This document shows positions 31,549 through 40,994 of a DNA stretch of 64,000 bases, piece by piece. Both the position numbers and the translations under genes were made by a program. This DNA comes from Actinoallomurus purpureus (GTDB taxonomy: Bacteria > Actinomycetota > Actinomycetes > Streptosporangiales > Streptosporangiaceae), in NCBI RefSeq assembly GCF_024055795.1, contig NZ_JAMXMY010000017.1:160497-224496 (forward strand), written 5' to 3'. The first letter of the stretch is position 1; each line of letters starts with the position of its first letter. Under the pieces are notes generated by a model. That model ran no database searches. It was not told the DNA's origin and was given only the letters and a program-made list of their open reading frames with translations.

Positions 31549-31609
31549 GGCCTGTCTCAAAGTCCCCGTCCGTAGCAGTAGGACAGCGGGGCTTTGAGAC
31601 AGGCCCTAG
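31545..31609. repeat. 65-bp CTAG-ended inverted repeat (MITE-like, also a terminator)
   Basis: The ends CTAGGGCCTGTCTCAAAG (31545-31562) and its exact reverse complement (31592-31609) form an 18-bp stem. It is extended by CCCCG/CGGGG after one bulged T, around an 18-nt loop. GGGCCTGTCTCAAA-type ends resemble terminal repeats of IS5-like elements in streptomycetes, and CTAG at both edges could be a target duplication. It lies between the convergent deacetylase and proA genes and provides the TAG stop of the former. Confidence 0.65.
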
Positions 31610-31656
31610 GTCGCCGTCGGTGGCCGTCACGAACGGCGGCCACCGACGTCGTACGC

Positions 31657-32934
31657 TCAGACGCCCTTGAGGTGGCCGTCGCCGGTGACGACGTACTTCG
31701 TGGAGGTGAGCTCGGGCAGGCCCATGGGGCCGCGGGCGTGCAGTTTCTGGGTGGAGATGCCGATCTCCGCGCCGAACCCGAACTCCTCGCCGTCGGTGAA
31801 CCGCGTCGAGGCGTTGACCATGACGGCGGCGGAGTCGACGAGCGCGGTGAAGCGCCGGGCGGCGGACTGGGAGGTCGTGACGATCGCCTCGGTGTGCGCC
31901 GAGCCGTACCGGCGGATGTGCGCGACGGCGGCGTCGAGCGAGTCGACGACGGCGGCGGCGAGGTCGAGGGAGAGGTACTCGGTGCCCCAGTCCTCCTCGG
32001 TCGCCTCGACGACGGTCGCCCCCTCACCGGCGTACGCGCGGATCGCGGTGTCGCCGTGCACGGTCACGCCCCTCTCGCCGAGCGCCCGCAGCGCGCGCGG
32101 CAGGAAGGCGTCGGCGATGTCGCGGTGCACGAGCAGCGTCTCGGCGGCGTTGCACACCGACGGGCGTTGCGTCTTGGCGTTGACGAGGATGTCCACGGCC
32201 ATGTCCAAGTCGGCGGCCGCGTCGACGTACACGTGGCAGTTGCCCGTGCCCGTCTCGATGACCGGCACCGTCGACTCCTCGACCACCGAGTTGATCAGCG
32301 ATGCTCCGCCCCGCGGGATGAGCACGTCGACCAGGCCACGGGCGCGCATGAGGTGCTTGACCGAGTCGCGATCACGGCCGGGCACGAGCTGGATCGCGTC
32401 GGCCGGCACCTCACCGCCCGTGACGCCGGCCAGCGCCGAGCGCATGACCTCGACCAGCGCGCTGTTGGAGTCGTACGCCGAGGAGGATCCCCGCAGCAGC
32501 ACCGCGTTACCGCTCTTCAGCGTGAGCGCGGCGGCGTCGACGGTGACGTTCGGCCGCCCCTCGTAGATGATGCCGACCACGCCGAGCGGGACGCGGACCT
32601 GCCGCAGCTCCAGGCCGTTCGGCAGCGTGTAGCCGCGGACGGACTCCCCCACCGGGTCCGGCAGGGACGCCACGTGGCGTACGGCGGCGGCGATCGCGGC
32701 GATCCGGTCGGTGGTCAGGCTCAACCGGTCGATCATGTACTCGGAGGTGCCGGCCTCACGGGCCGCGGTGACGTCGGCGGCGTTGGCCTCGACGATCTCC
32801 GCGGAGCGGGCCACGAGGGCGTCCGCGATGGCGTGCAGCGCGGTGTCCTTGACGCCACGCGGCAGCGGGGCCAGCTCGGCGGCGGCCTGCCTGGCGCGCC
32901 GCGCCACCTCGAGAACCTGCTCCTGGGTGCCCAT
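31657..32934 (-). CDS. proA: Glutamate-5-semialdehyde dehydrogenase ProA
   Basis: This 425-residue NADPH-dependent gamma-glutamyl phosphate reductase performs the second step of proline synthesis. Family blocks include [36 protein letters not shown] and the active-site Cys in [15 protein letters not shown] 32934 follows GAGGAGGAGAG. It is 25 nt downstream of proB and probably in one unit with obgE and proB. Length and motifs are normal. Confidence 0.96.
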   Translation of the reverse strand: MGTQEQVLEVARRARQAAAELAPLPRGVKDTALHAIADALVARSAEIVEANAADVTAAREAGTSEYMIDRLSLTTDRIAAIAAAVRHVASLPDPVGESVRGYTLPNGLELRQVRVPLGVVGIIYEGRPNVTVDAAALTLKSGNAVLLRGSSSAYDSNSALVEVMRSALAGVTGGEVPADAIQLVPGRDRDSVKHLMRARGLVDVLIPRGGASLINSVVEESTVPVIETGTGNCHVYVDAAADLDMAVDILVNAKTQRPSVCNAAETLLVHRDIADAFLPRALRALGERGVTVHGDTAIRAYAGEGATVVEATEEDWGTEYLSLDLAAAVVDSLDAAVAHIRRYGSAHTEAIVTTSQSAARRFTALVDSAAVMVNASTRFTDGEEFGFGAEIGISTQKLHARGPMGLPELTSTKYVVTGDGHLKGV

Positions 32935-32959
32935 CTCTCCTCCTCGCCCCACGCCGGCC

Positions 32960-34114
32960 TCAGGGCCGCCGGGTCGCCGCTTCCTCGGTGACCAGGACGA
33001 CCAGGTCGTCCCGGTGAATGATCTCGCGTTCGTACTCCGGGCCGAGCTCCCGCGCCAGCCAGCGTGTCGACCTGCCCATCAGGTCCGGGATCTCCGCCGC
33101 GTCGTAGTTGATCAACCCGCGGGCGACGACACGGCCCTCGTCGTCGCACAGGTCCACCGGGTCGCCCGCGCTGAAGTCGCCCTCGACGCCGGTCACCCCG
33201 GCGGGCAGCAGCGACTTGCGGCGGCGCGCCACGGCCTCGACGGCACCGGGGTCGAGGCGCAGCCGTCCCTGCCCGGTCGTCGCGTGCGCCAGCCACAGGC
33301 GCCGGGTGGACGGTTGCACACCGGCCGGGTGGAAGTAGGTGCCGACGTTCTCTCCCGCCAGGGCGGCCCTGGCGGAGTCGGCGTTCGTCAGCACCACGGG
33401 GACCCCGACGATGCGGGCCGCCTCCACCTTCGTCACCATGCCGCCGGTGCCGACACGTCCCGAGCCGCCCAGGCGTACGCCGTCCAGGTCGGCCGGCTCG
33501 CGGACGTCCTGGATCCGGCGGGCGCCCGGCTCTCGCGGGTCGCCGGTGTAGAGGGCGTCCACGTCGGACAGCAGGATCAGCGCGTCCGCGCGGATGAGAT
33601 GCGCGACCAGGGCGGCGAGCCGGTCGTTGTCCCCGAACCGGATCTCATCGGTGGCGACGGTGTCGTTCTCGTTGACGATCGGCACGACACCGAAGGTGAG
33701 AAGTTGATCGAGCGTGCGCTGGGCGTTGCGGTGGTGTGAGCGGCGCATCATGTCGTCGGCGGTCAGCAGCACCTGCCCCACGCCCAGTCCGTACCGCGCG
33801 AACGACGCGGTGTAGCGGGCGACCAGCAGCCCCTGCCCCACGCTGGCGGCCGCCTGCTGAAGCGCCAGGTCATGGGGCCGGGAGGGCAGGCCCAGCGGCC
33901 CGATCCCGGCGGCGATCGCGCCGGAGGAGACGAACACGACCTCGCGGTCCTTCGCCGGACCCGGACGGCCGCCGGCCCGGCGCCAGCCGGCGAGCACGTC
34001 GACGAGCGCGTCGATCCGGGCGGCGTCGATCGCGCCGTCCGGGGTCGTCAGCGAGGACGACCCCGCCTTGACGACGATCCGCCGCGCCTGTACGACCGCC
34101 TCACGCACGGTCAC
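32960..34114 (-). CDS. proB: Glutamate 5-kinase ProB, with PUA domain
   Basis: This 384-residue kinase phosphorylates glutamate for proline synthesis. The amino-acid kinase domain (about residues 8-265) shows [37 protein letters not shown] and [14 protein letters not shown]. The C-terminal PUA domain (about 280-365) is present, as in proline-inhibited enzymes. The loop DREVVFVSS is preceded by an inserted GRPGPAKD stretch slightly longer than usual. The start is GTG at 34114, nine bases after the obgE stop, so cotranscription is near certain. Confidence 0.95.
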   Translation of the reverse strand: MTVREAVVQARRIVVKAGSSSLTTPDGAIDAARIDALVDVLAGWRRAGGRPGPAKDREVVFVSSGAIAAGIGPLGLPSRPHDLALQQAAASVGQGLLVARYTASFARYGLGVGQVLLTADDMMRRSHHRNAQRTLDQLLTFGVVPIVNENDTVATDEIRFGDNDRLAALVAHLIRADALILLSDVDALYTGDPREPGARRIQDVREPADLDGVRLGGSGRVGTGGMVTKVEAARIVGVPVVLTNADSARAALAGENVGTYFHPAGVQPSTRRLWLAHATTGQGRLRLDPGAVEAVARRRKSLLPAGVTGVEGDFSAGDPVDLCDDEGRVVARGLINYDAAEIPDLMGRSTRWLARELGPEYEREIIHRDDLVVLVTEEAATRRP

Positions 34115-34123
34115 GATCCCCCG

Positions 34124-35551
34124 TCACCTGCCGTCCAGCCGCCGGTCGGTGCCGCGACGGCCGGGGCTTTGGTCGGCGCCGGCGAGCACCTCGGGCTCCC
34201 AGTCGAAGACGATCGACTCCTCCGCGGTGCCGATGTACACCGTGGCACCGGGCTCGGCACCCGCCTCGGCCAGGCGCTGCTCGACGCCGAGCCGGGCGAG
34301 CCGGTCGGCGAGGTACCCGACCGCCTCGTCGTTGCTGAAGTCGGTCTGCCGCAGCCAGCGGACCGGCTTCTCGCCGGTGACGAGGAACGTGTCGTCGCCC
34401 ATCGCCCGCACCTCGAAGTCGGCGCCGCCGACGGGCGCCGGCCGGATGACCAGCCGGGTGGCCTCCTCCACGGGCTGCGCGGCGCGGTGGGCGGCCACCA
34501 TCTCGGCCATCGCGAAGCTCAGCTCGCGCAGGCCCTCGTGGGTCGCGGCCGACACCTCGAAGACCTTGAGCCCACGCTTGTCGAACTCCGAACGGACCAT
34601 CCCGGCCAGGTCCCGCGCGTCGGGCACGTCGACCTTGTTGAGCACGACCAGACGGGGGCGGTCCGACAGGGGCTCGTCGCCCAGCTCGTCGTACGCCGCC
34701 AGCTCGGCCTCGATCACCTCGAAGTCCGACAACGGGTCGCGTCCCGGCTCCGGCGTCGCGCAGTCGAGGACGTGGACGAGCGTGGACGCCCGCTCGATGT
34801 GCCGCAGGAACTGCAGGCCGAGGCCCCGGCCCTGGCTGGCGCCCTCGATCAGACCGGGGACGTCGGCGACCGTGTAGACGACCTCGCCGGCGCTGACGAC
34901 GCCGAGGTTGGGGGTGAGCGTGGTGAACGGGTAGTCGGCGATCTTGGGTTTGGCCGCCGACAGTGCCGCGATCAGCGACGACTTGCCCGCGCTGGGGAAG
35001 CCGACCAGTGCGACGTCCGCGACGGTCTTCAGCTCCAGCACGACGTCGAGCTCATCGCCCGGCTCGCCGAGCAGGGCGAACCCGGGCGCCTTGCGCTTGG
35101 CATTGGCCAGGGCCGCGTTGCCCAGCCCGCCGTGGCCGCCCTGGGCGATGACGAACCGGGTGCCGGCCCCGACGAGGTCGGCCAGGACCTCCCCGTCACT
35201 GGTCTTGACGACCGTGCCGTTCGGCACGGTCAGCAGGAGGTCCCCGCCGTTGGCGCCGTTCTTGTTCGACCCCTGCCCCTGCTTACCGCCGGTCGCCTTG
35301 CGGCTCGGCCGGTGGTGGTACTCGAGCAGGCTGGCGGTGTTCGGGTCGACCTCGAGGATGACGTCGCCGCCGCGCCCGCCGTTGCCCCCGTCCGGCCCGC
35401 CGAGCGGCTTGAACTTCTCCCGGTGCACCGAGGCACAGCCGTGCCCTCCGTTGCCGGCCTGGACGTGCAGGACGACCCGGTCGATGAACTGCGCTCCCGG
35501 CGGCCCACCGTGACCGCGCCGCGCCGGCGCCTGCGGCGTCTCGTCCGGCAT
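34124..35551 (-). CDS. obgE: Obg-family GTPase ObgE/CgtA
   Basis: This 475-residue essential GTPase acts in 50S assembly and stringent/developmental control. A short basic N-terminal extension (1-20) precedes the Gly-rich Obg fold (21-178: [37 protein letters not shown]). The G domain follows, with G1 GFPSAGKSS from residue 184, G3 DVPGLIEGA and G4 LNKVD. The C-terminal OCT domain (about 345-425) is the form found in Gram-positive bacteria. A tail of about 45 residues contains [22 protein letters not shown] 35551. It heads the obgE-proB-proA unit behind the rplU-rpmA terminator. Confidence 0.96.
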   Translation of the reverse strand: MPDETPQAPARRGHGGPPGAQFIDRVVLHVQAGNGGHGCASVHREKFKPLGGPDGGNGGRGGDVILEVDPNTASLLEYHHRPSRKATGGKQGQGSNKNGANGGDLLLTVPNGTVVKTSDGEVLADLVGAGTRFVIAQGGHGGLGNAALANAKRKAPGFALLGEPGDELDVVLELKTVADVALVGFPSAGKSSLIAALSAAKPKIADYPFTTLTPNLGVVSAGEVVYTVADVPGLIEGASQGRGLGLQFLRHIERASTLVHVLDCATPEPGRDPLSDFEVIEAELAAYDELGDEPLSDRPRLVVLNKVDVPDARDLAGMVRSEFDKRGLKVFEVSAATHEGLRELSFAMAEMVAAHRAAQPVEEATRLVIRPAPVGGADFEVRAMGDDTFLVTGEKPVRWLRQTDFSNDEAVGYLADRLARLGVEQRLAEAGAEPGATVYIGTAEESIVFDWEPEVLAGADQSPGRRGTDRRLDGR

Positions 35552-35575
35552 GTCCTCACCCTCCGTCGGAAAAAC

Positions 35576-35610
35576 GACGAGGGCGGACCGATGAACGGTC
35601 CGCCCTCGTC
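35576..35610 (-). terminator. Rho-independent terminator behind rpmA
   Basis: GACGAGGGCGGACCG and CGGTCCGCCCTCGTC form a perfect 15-bp stem with a 5-nt loop. On the minus strand it is followed by GTTTTTCC, a real U-tract. It separates rplU-rpmA from obgE. Confidence 0.88.
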
Positions 35611-35635
35611 CTGAAATCGTGTCGCGTCGGCGGAC

Positions 35636-35893
35636 CTACTCCGCCGGCGGGACGATGCTCACGGCGCGACGACCGCGGTAGCGGCGGAACTCGACCGCGC
35701 CCGCGACCAGCGCGAACAGCGTGTCGTCGCCACCACGGCCCACGCCCGGACCCGGGTGGAAGTGGGTGCCGCGCTGGCGGACGATGATCTCACCGGCGTT
35801 GACGACCTGGCCGCCGAACCGCTTGACGCCGAGCCGCTGGGCATTGGAATCCCGGCCGTTACGGCTGGACGAAGCGCCCTTCTTATGTGCCAT
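35636..35893 (-). CDS. rpmA: 50S ribosomal protein L27
   Basis: This 85-residue protein has the invariant start [20 protein letters not shown], then [28 protein letters not shown] broken only by normal substitutions. The N-terminus reaches the peptidyl-transferase centre. It has no cleavable N-terminal extension. It is nine bases behind rplU on the same strand. Confidence 0.98.
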   Translation of the reverse strand: MAHKKGASSSRNGRDSNAQRLGVKRFGGQVVNAGEIIVRQRGTHFHPGPGVGRGGDDTLFALVAGAVEFRRYRGRRAVSIVPPAE

Positions 35894-35902
35894 GTCTGCG
35901 AC

Positions 35903-36217
35903 CTACTTTCCGGCCTTGATACCGGTGACCTTGACCTGGGTGTACGGCTGGCGGTGACCCATGCGCCGCTTGTACCCGGTCTTGTTCCGGTAGTGCATGA
36001 TGTTGATCTTCGGGCCCTTGGTCGCACCAAGGATCTCGGCGGTGACCTCGTACTTGGCCACCTCGCCGGGCGCGCTGACGACGTTGTCGCCGTCAACGAC
36101 GAGCACGGCCGGGAGCGTCACCGTCGAGCCGACCTCACCGGCCACCTTGTCGACGGTGAGCACATCGTCGACGGCCACCTTCTCCTGCCTGCCGCCGCAA
36201 CGGACGATCGCGTACAC
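35903..36217 (-). CDS. rplU: 50S ribosomal protein L21
   Basis: This 104-residue protein begins YAIVRCGGRQEKVAVDD and contains VVDGDNVVSAPGEVAK. The C-terminal IMHYRNKTGYKRRMGHRQPYTQVKV is the L21 RNA-binding signature. The start is GTG at 36217, after AAAGG. It is the first gene of rplU-rpmA; its leader (36218-36300) contains GTGCC/GGCAC complementary bases that could fold. Confidence 0.98.
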   Translation of the reverse strand: MYAIVRCGGRQEKVAVDDVLTVDKVAGEVGSTVTLPAVLVVDGDNVVSAPGEVAKYEVTAEILGATKGPKINIMHYRNKTGYKRRMGHRQPYTQVKVTGIKAGK

Positions 36218-36383
36218 CGCGGAACCTTTCCTTTGCGTGCCTCGGGCACGACTAATCCAACAAGCTTATTTCGGAAGCTGCTGCCCGCACCCACCGATCA
36301 CCCGGGGGCCTCAGGCGCGCTAACAACGGCGCGGAAAAGCGCCGGATACCTAGAGTACCGGATTCCCCGCCCGTAGGTCGAAC

Positions 36384-36400
36384 CGGCCGGGTCCCGGCCG
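36384..36400 (-). terminator. Hairpin behind rne
   Basis: CGGCCGGG and CCCGGCCG form an 8-bp dyad around one base, 34 nt past the rne stop. It is compact and has no T-run. Confidence 0.5.
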
Positions 36401-36434
36401 ACACCCCCAGAGGGGCACGGCCGGGAGCCGCGCG

Positions 36435-39164
36435 TCAGTCGGCGGTCGCCTCGGACCTGGTCCGCGGGGAGCGCCGGGTGCGCCGGCGGCGGCCGTTGGC
36501 CGAGGGCTCGGCGTCGGACGCGTCGTGCCCGGCCTCCTCGGCGTCCGTGGAGGACGCCTCGTGGGCCTCGCCGGGCCGTGCGTCGGCGGCCGTCCCCTCG
36601 GCCTCCACGGGGCCGGACGTGGCCTGAGCGGCCTCCTCGGCGTCGGCCTTCGCGGCGTCGGGCTCCGCGCCCGCCTCGGCGTCGGCCTTGGCGGCGTCGG
36701 CTCGGGCCGTGCGGCGCTCGGCACGCGCCAGCTTGTCCTCGACGGCCTTCTCGACGTCGCCCTTGCGCTTCTTGCGGCGGCTCGCCGCGCCCGCCTTGTC
36801 CGGCTTCGGCTCGACCGGCGAGAGGGTGACGTGGATCCCCCGGCCGTTGCAGCACTCGCACGGCTCGGAGAAGGACTCCAGGAGCCCGCCACCGACCCGC
36901 TTGCGGGTCATCTGCACGAGCCCGAGCGAGGTCACCTCGGCGACCTGGTGCTTGGTGCGGTCCCGGGACAGGCACTCGAGCATCCGGCGCAGCACCAGCT
37001 CGCGGTTGCTCTCCAGGACCATGTCGATGAAGTCGATGACGATGATGCCGCCGATGTCACGCAGCCGCAGCTGGTGCACGATCTCCTCGGCGGCCTCGAG
37101 GTTGTTGCGAGTGACCGTCTCCTCGAGGTTGCCGCCCTGCCCGGTGAACTTGCCGGTGTTGACGTCGACGACGGTCATCGCCTCGGTGCGGTCGATCACC
37201 AGCGAGCCGCCGCTGGGCAGCCAGACCTTGCGGTCGAGCGCCTTGGCCATCTGCTCGTCGACGCGGTGGGACGTGAAGACGTCCTCGTCGTCGGTCCACT
37301 TCTCCAGGCGGTCGGCCAGGTGCGGGGCGACGTAGCCGACGTACTCCTGCACCATGTCCCAGGCGTCGTCGCCCTGGACGACGAGCTTGGTGAAGTCCTC
37401 GTTGAAGATGTCGCGGACCACGCGGATGGTCAGGTCCGGCTCGCCGTACAGCATTGCCGGCGAGGACGCGGTCTTCGACTGGCGGTTGATGTTCTCCCAC
37501 TGGGCCGCCAGCCGCGACACGTCACGGGCCAGCTCGTCCTCGGTGGCGCCCTCCGCCGCGGTGCGCACGATCACACCGGCGTGCTCGGGCATGACCTTCT
37601 TGAGAATCTGCTTGAGCCGCGAGCGCTCCTTGTCGGGCAGCTTGCGGCTGATGCCGGTCATCGAGCCGTCCGGAACGTACACGAGGTAACGGCCCGGCAG
37701 CGAGATCTGGCTGGTCAGCCGGGCGCCCTTGTGTCCGACGGGGTCCTTGGTGACCTGCACCAGAACCGACTGCCCGGACTTGAGCGCCGACTCGATGCGG
37801 CGCGGCTGGCCCTCCAGACCCGCGAGGTCCCAGTTGACCTCACCGGCGTACAGGACGGCGTTGCGCCCCTTGCCGATGTCGACGAAGGCCGCCTCCATCG
37901 ACGGCAGGACGTTCTGGACCTTACCGAGGTAGACGTTGCCGATGTAGGACTGGTGGCTGGACCGGTCGACGTAGTGCTCGACCAGCACCTTGTCCTCGAG
38001 CACGCCGATCTGGGTGCGCTCACCCTCCGAGCGGATCACCATGACGCGCTCGACCGACTCACGCCGGGCGAGGAACTCCGACTCGGTGACGATCGGCGGC
38101 CGGCGGCGGCCCTGCTCGCGCCCCTCGCGGCGGCGCTGCTTCTTGGCCTCCAGCCGGGTCGAGCCCTTGACGGCCTGCACCTCGTCCTCGACGACGCGCG
38201 CCTCGCGGACGTGGACGACGGTGTTGGGCGGGTCGTCGGACGCGATCTCCTCGCCGTCGGCCCCGGTGGCGCGGCGGCGGCGACGGCGTCGGCGACGGGT
38301 GCCGCCATCGGCCTGATCCTCGTCGGCCGAGTCCTGCTCGGGCTCTTCCTCGGCCTGCTGCTGCGGCTCCGCCTCGTCCTCGGCCTGGCCGATCTCCTCG
38401 ATCTCCTGGCCGTCACGCGTCTTGCCGCGTCCCCGGCCGCCCCGGCGGCGGCGCCGGCGCCCGGAACGGTCCGAACCGTCGTCGTCGTCGTCGCCGTGCT
38501 CGTCCTCCGGCTCCTCGGGAGCCGGCGGGGTCTCGACCTTCTCCTTGACGTCGGCCTTGGGCTTGGCCTTCGCCTCGACCTTCGGCTGCGTCTCGGCGCG
38601 GGAACGCGACCTCGACGGCGCGGCCTCCTCCGCGGGCAGCTGCGGCGGCTGGAACACGACCATCGGCGGCTGGAAGGCGGCCTCGGGGACCGCGGGCGGC
38701 GGACCGGCCGACCGGGTGGCCGCCCCGGTCGTCTCCGTCGGCTCTGGCTCAGGCGCGGGCGGCTCGGCGGCGGCGAACGGCTCGGGCTCGGGTGCGGTCT
38801 TGCGGGGGGCGCGAGCGCGGGTGCGTTTGGTGGTGCTCTTGGCACTCGCACCGGCGTCGTCGCCCGGGGTGCTCGGCGTCGTGTCGCTCTGGACGCTCGC
38901 TGTCGCCGTGTCGCTCCCGGCGCTCGCCGCCGTGGCGGCCTCCGCCGACGTCGCGGTGGACGTCGCCGGGGCGGGCTCCGCGGGCGCCTGGGCCGACGCC
39001 GATCGGGTCACCGGCCGCCGGGTGGTGTCCTCCTCCGGCTCCGGTGGAGGACCCGCCGGACGGCTGGCGCGCCGCGGCCGTGTCGTCTTCTTGGACTGAT
39101 CGTTGGTTTCGATGCCGTTGTCTTCGGTGCCGCCGGTGGCGTCACCGAACTCCTTGTCAAGCAT
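36435..39164 (-). CDS. rne: Ribonuclease E/G
   Basis: This 909-residue endoribonuclease initiates mRNA decay and rRNA maturation. Residues 1-395 form a very long disordered arm rich in Ala, Pro, Glu and Arg, with basic tracts such as RRRRRRRATG. The S1 domain starts near residue 405 (YIGNVYLGKVQNVLPSMEAA). RNase H-like and DNase I-like catalytic modules follow, with DRTEAMTVVDVNTGKFTG and IVIDFIDMVLESNR carrying the metal-binding Asp residues. A Cys cluster CECCNGRG lies at 769-776. The last 130 residues are again Ala/Glu-rich. Actinobacterial RNase E places the scaffold arm on the N-terminal side, unlike E. coli. ATG 39164. Confidence 0.95.
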   Translation of the reverse strand: MLDKEFGDATGGTEDNGIETNDQSKKTTRPRRASRPAGPPPEPEEDTTRRPVTRSASAQAPAEPAPATSTATSAEAATAASAGSDTATASVQSDTTPSTPGDDAGASAKSTTKRTRARAPRKTAPEPEPFAAAEPPAPEPEPTETTGAATRSAGPPPAVPEAAFQPPMVVFQPPQLPAEEAAPSRSRSRAETQPKVEAKAKPKADVKEKVETPPAPEEPEDEHGDDDDDGSDRSGRRRRRRGGRGRGKTRDGQEIEEIGQAEDEAEPQQQAEEEPEQDSADEDQADGGTRRRRRRRRRATGADGEEIASDDPPNTVVHVREARVVEDEVQAVKGSTRLEAKKQRRREGREQGRRRPPIVTESEFLARRESVERVMVIRSEGERTQIGVLEDKVLVEHYVDRSSHQSYIGNVYLGKVQNVLPSMEAAFVDIGKGRNAVLYAGEVNWDLAGLEGQPRRIESALKSGQSVLVQVTKDPVGHKGARLTSQISLPGRYLVYVPDGSMTGISRKLPDKERSRLKQILKKVMPEHAGVIVRTAAEGATEDELARDVSRLAAQWENINRQSKTASSPAMLYGEPDLTIRVVRDIFNEDFTKLVVQGDDAWDMVQEYVGYVAPHLADRLEKWTDDEDVFTSHRVDEQMAKALDRKVWLPSGGSLVIDRTEAMTVVDVNTGKFTGQGGNLEETVTRNNLEAAEEIVHQLRLRDIGGIIVIDFIDMVLESNRELVLRRMLECLSRDRTKHQVAEVTSLGLVQMTRKRVGGGLLESFSEPCECCNGRGIHVTLSPVEPKPDKAGAASRRKKRKGDVEKAVEDKLARAERRTARADAAKADAEAGAEPDAAKADAEEAAQATSGPVEAEGTAADARPGEAHEASSTDAEEAGHDASDAEPSANGRRRRTRRSPRTRSEATAD

Positions 39165-39330
39165 GCGGGCTGTCTCCCGTCAGGCTCCCGGGCGCGACCC
39201 ACGAAGGGTGCGCCGCACGGGAGCGTTCTGTTTGTCGTTGTCGTCGGCGTGGCCCTGGTGGGCCGTGCCGACAAAGTCATCAGGGGTGCACCCGGTCGTC
39301 CCCGAGAATCCATGCGCCGCACGGATCCGT

Positions 39331-40149
39331 TTACGACTGGGCGCCGACGGCGTCCGGCGCCGTGGCTCGTACGGTGTCCGCGCCCTCGGCGGCGTCATCG
39401 CCTGCCGGTGCGGTCTGCCGGTCGGAGGCCAGCGGGTCGGTGAGCTCACCGGTGGTCTCGTCGAGCGGCCCCTGCGCCAGCCGCGTCACCAAGGGCGGTG
39501 ACGGCGGCGCGAGGTCGGCCACCTGACGAAGACCGGTGAGGACGTCGTCCGGTCGAACAGCGGGCGTCATGTGCCGAACAACCATTCGAAGTATGGCACA
39601 TTCGACATCCATGTCCTGAGTGGCACGCCGGTCCAGCTCGCAAGCGATGACCGCTGCGCGAGCGTCGAAACGCCGGCGTCCCTTCTTCGTGAGGCGCTCG
39701 ACCTCGATCTCATCGGCCGCCGTGAAAGCACGGACCGCCGCGCCGGCGACGTCAGGGGCGACGCCGTCGAGGCGCACCAGCCACCGCGATGCCTCCAGGC
39801 GGTCCGCCAGAGCCCCGGCCCGCGCCTCGACGACCTCGATGATGTCGAGTCCGTCGGGCAGCACGACGTCGAGGGCGGCTCGCACCTGCTCCGGATCGCG
39901 ATGGGCGGTGAGCCCGATCTCGAGATACTCCGCCTCACTGGCGACCCCGGTTGCCGCCGCACCCGCATAGGAGATCTTCGGGTGCGGAGAGAATCCGGCG
40001 CTGAATGCCACCGGGATCCCGGCACGCCGTACGGCGCGTTCCACGGCCCGGGAGATGTCACGGTGGCTGGTGAACCGCATCCTGCCGCGCTTGGCATACC
40101 GCACGCGCAGGCGGTGGGTCACGGGGGCCGGCGCCGGGCCCTCCGGCAT
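39331..40149 (-). CDS. TIGR03936-family radical-SAM-associated protein (DUF2344)
   Basis: This 272-residue protein begins with RLRVRYAKRGRMRFTSHRDISRAVERAVRRA and AFSAGFSPHPKISYAGA split across the usual DUF2344 positions. The C-terminal third is low-complexity. The partner in most actinomycetes is the TIGR03960 B12-binding radical-SAM protein encoded directly upstream. Here that gene (42442-44364) is 2.3 kb away, with three other genes between. The function is unknown; an RNA- or tRNA-modification role has been suggested from its rne neighbourhood. ATG 40149; rne begins 166 nt downstream. Confidence 0.9.
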   Translation of the reverse strand: MPEGPAPAPVTHRLRVRYAKRGRMRFTSHRDISRAVERAVRRAGIPVAFSAGFSPHPKISYAGAAATGVASEAEYLEIGLTAHRDPEQVRAALDVVLPDGLDIIEVVEARAGALADRLEASRWLVRLDGVAPDVAGAAVRAFTAADEIEVERLTKKGRRRFDARAAVIACELDRRATQDMDVECAILRMVVRHMTPAVRPDDVLTGLRQVADLAPPSPPLVTRLAQGPLDETTGELTDPLASDRQTAPAGDDAAEGADTVRATAPDAVGAQS

Positions 40150-40216
40150 GGGTGCCAGGGTTTCGGTCCTTCCTACTCGTGCCGATCGAAAAGTCTCTGT
40201 CTCTAAGAGTACGGGG

Positions 40217-40855
40217 TCACGGGCGCCGCGTATCCAGCCCCAGTGCCCGAAAGACCGAACGAACGGCCGCTCCTGCGGGTTTCAGGACCTTGACGCGCAG
40301 CCATCGGGCGGGTCTCAGCACGGTGACGCGCCACGCCCAGGCGAGGACCCGCAGCACCGGCCGGACGAACGTCCGCCAGACCCACCGCACGGGGCGTACG
40401 AGGATGTGGAAGAGCACGATCCCGGCGAGGCGCCAGACGTGGGCGATCCCTCGACCCAGGGCGGCCAGCAGCGGCCACGCCGCGCGCCACAGCGCGACCA
40501 GTCCCCGGCCGATCCAGTGCGCCGCGTACGCGAACGGCAGGAGGACGATCGCCAGGCACCAGGCCAGGCCTCGTTCGATCGGCCGCAGGAGGTAGCGGTA
40601 CACCGCCCGGCCGAGCGGTGCCAGGATCGTGTCGGCCACCCATCGCAGCGGGAGGACGACCAGCACCCGGAACAGCCACGCGATGGGCCGGATGAGGACC
40701 TGGTACACCAGCCACCCGATCGGCCGCAGGACGTACCTGCCGACGGCACGCCCGATCAGGGAGATCAGCTCCCAGAGCAACCGGATCGGCACCACGATGA
40801 TCAGTGCGGGGACGGTGAGGCAGCCGGGTCCTTCGTTCACGCCTGTTGGACGCAC
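40217..40855 (-). CDS. Arg/Trp-rich hydrophobic repeat protein, 212 aa
   Basis: This protein is dominated by Leu, Val, Ala, Arg and Trp. Segments such as RPIGWL, RPIAWL, LPLRWV, RPIERGLAW, RPVRWVWR and RPARWLRV recur about every 10-20 residues. Two strongly hydrophobic stretches (about residues 12-35 and 96-115) could span the membrane; the rest could be amphipathic helices lying on it. It has no Cys pairs, catalytic motif or signal-peptidase site. The start is GTG at 40855; GTG 40840 is an alternative. I do not recognise the family. It lies between the LacI regulator and the DUF2344 gene and splits a normally adjacent gene pair. Confidence 0.55.
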   Translation of the reverse strand: MRPTGVNEGPGCLTVPALIIVVPIRLLWELISLIGRAVGRYVLRPIGWLVYQVLIRPIAWLFRVLVVLPLRWVADTILAPLGRAVYRYLLRPIERGLAWCLAIVLLPFAYAAHWIGRGLVALWRAAWPLLAALGRGIAHVWRLAGIVLFHILVRPVRWVWRTFVRPVLRVLAWAWRVTVLRPARWLRVKVLKPAGAAVRSVFRALGLDTRRP

Positions 40856-40994
40856 GATCTTGCGTTCTCGTTTCGTTCTCTCGTACGGTCCCGGTCGTCC
40901 GTGTGCCCGGGCGGAGAGCGGCGCCGTTCGGCACGCCGCACGGGGCCGGCGCGGCGCGATCCGTCCTTCGCCCCGGCCGCCTCACGCACCGGCC

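Noticed and set aside
36525..39443. A 972-codon plus-strand frame opposite rne
   Set aside because: It is the antisense of the RNase E gene, kept open by high GC and low-complexity repeats; its sequence has no recognisable domain.
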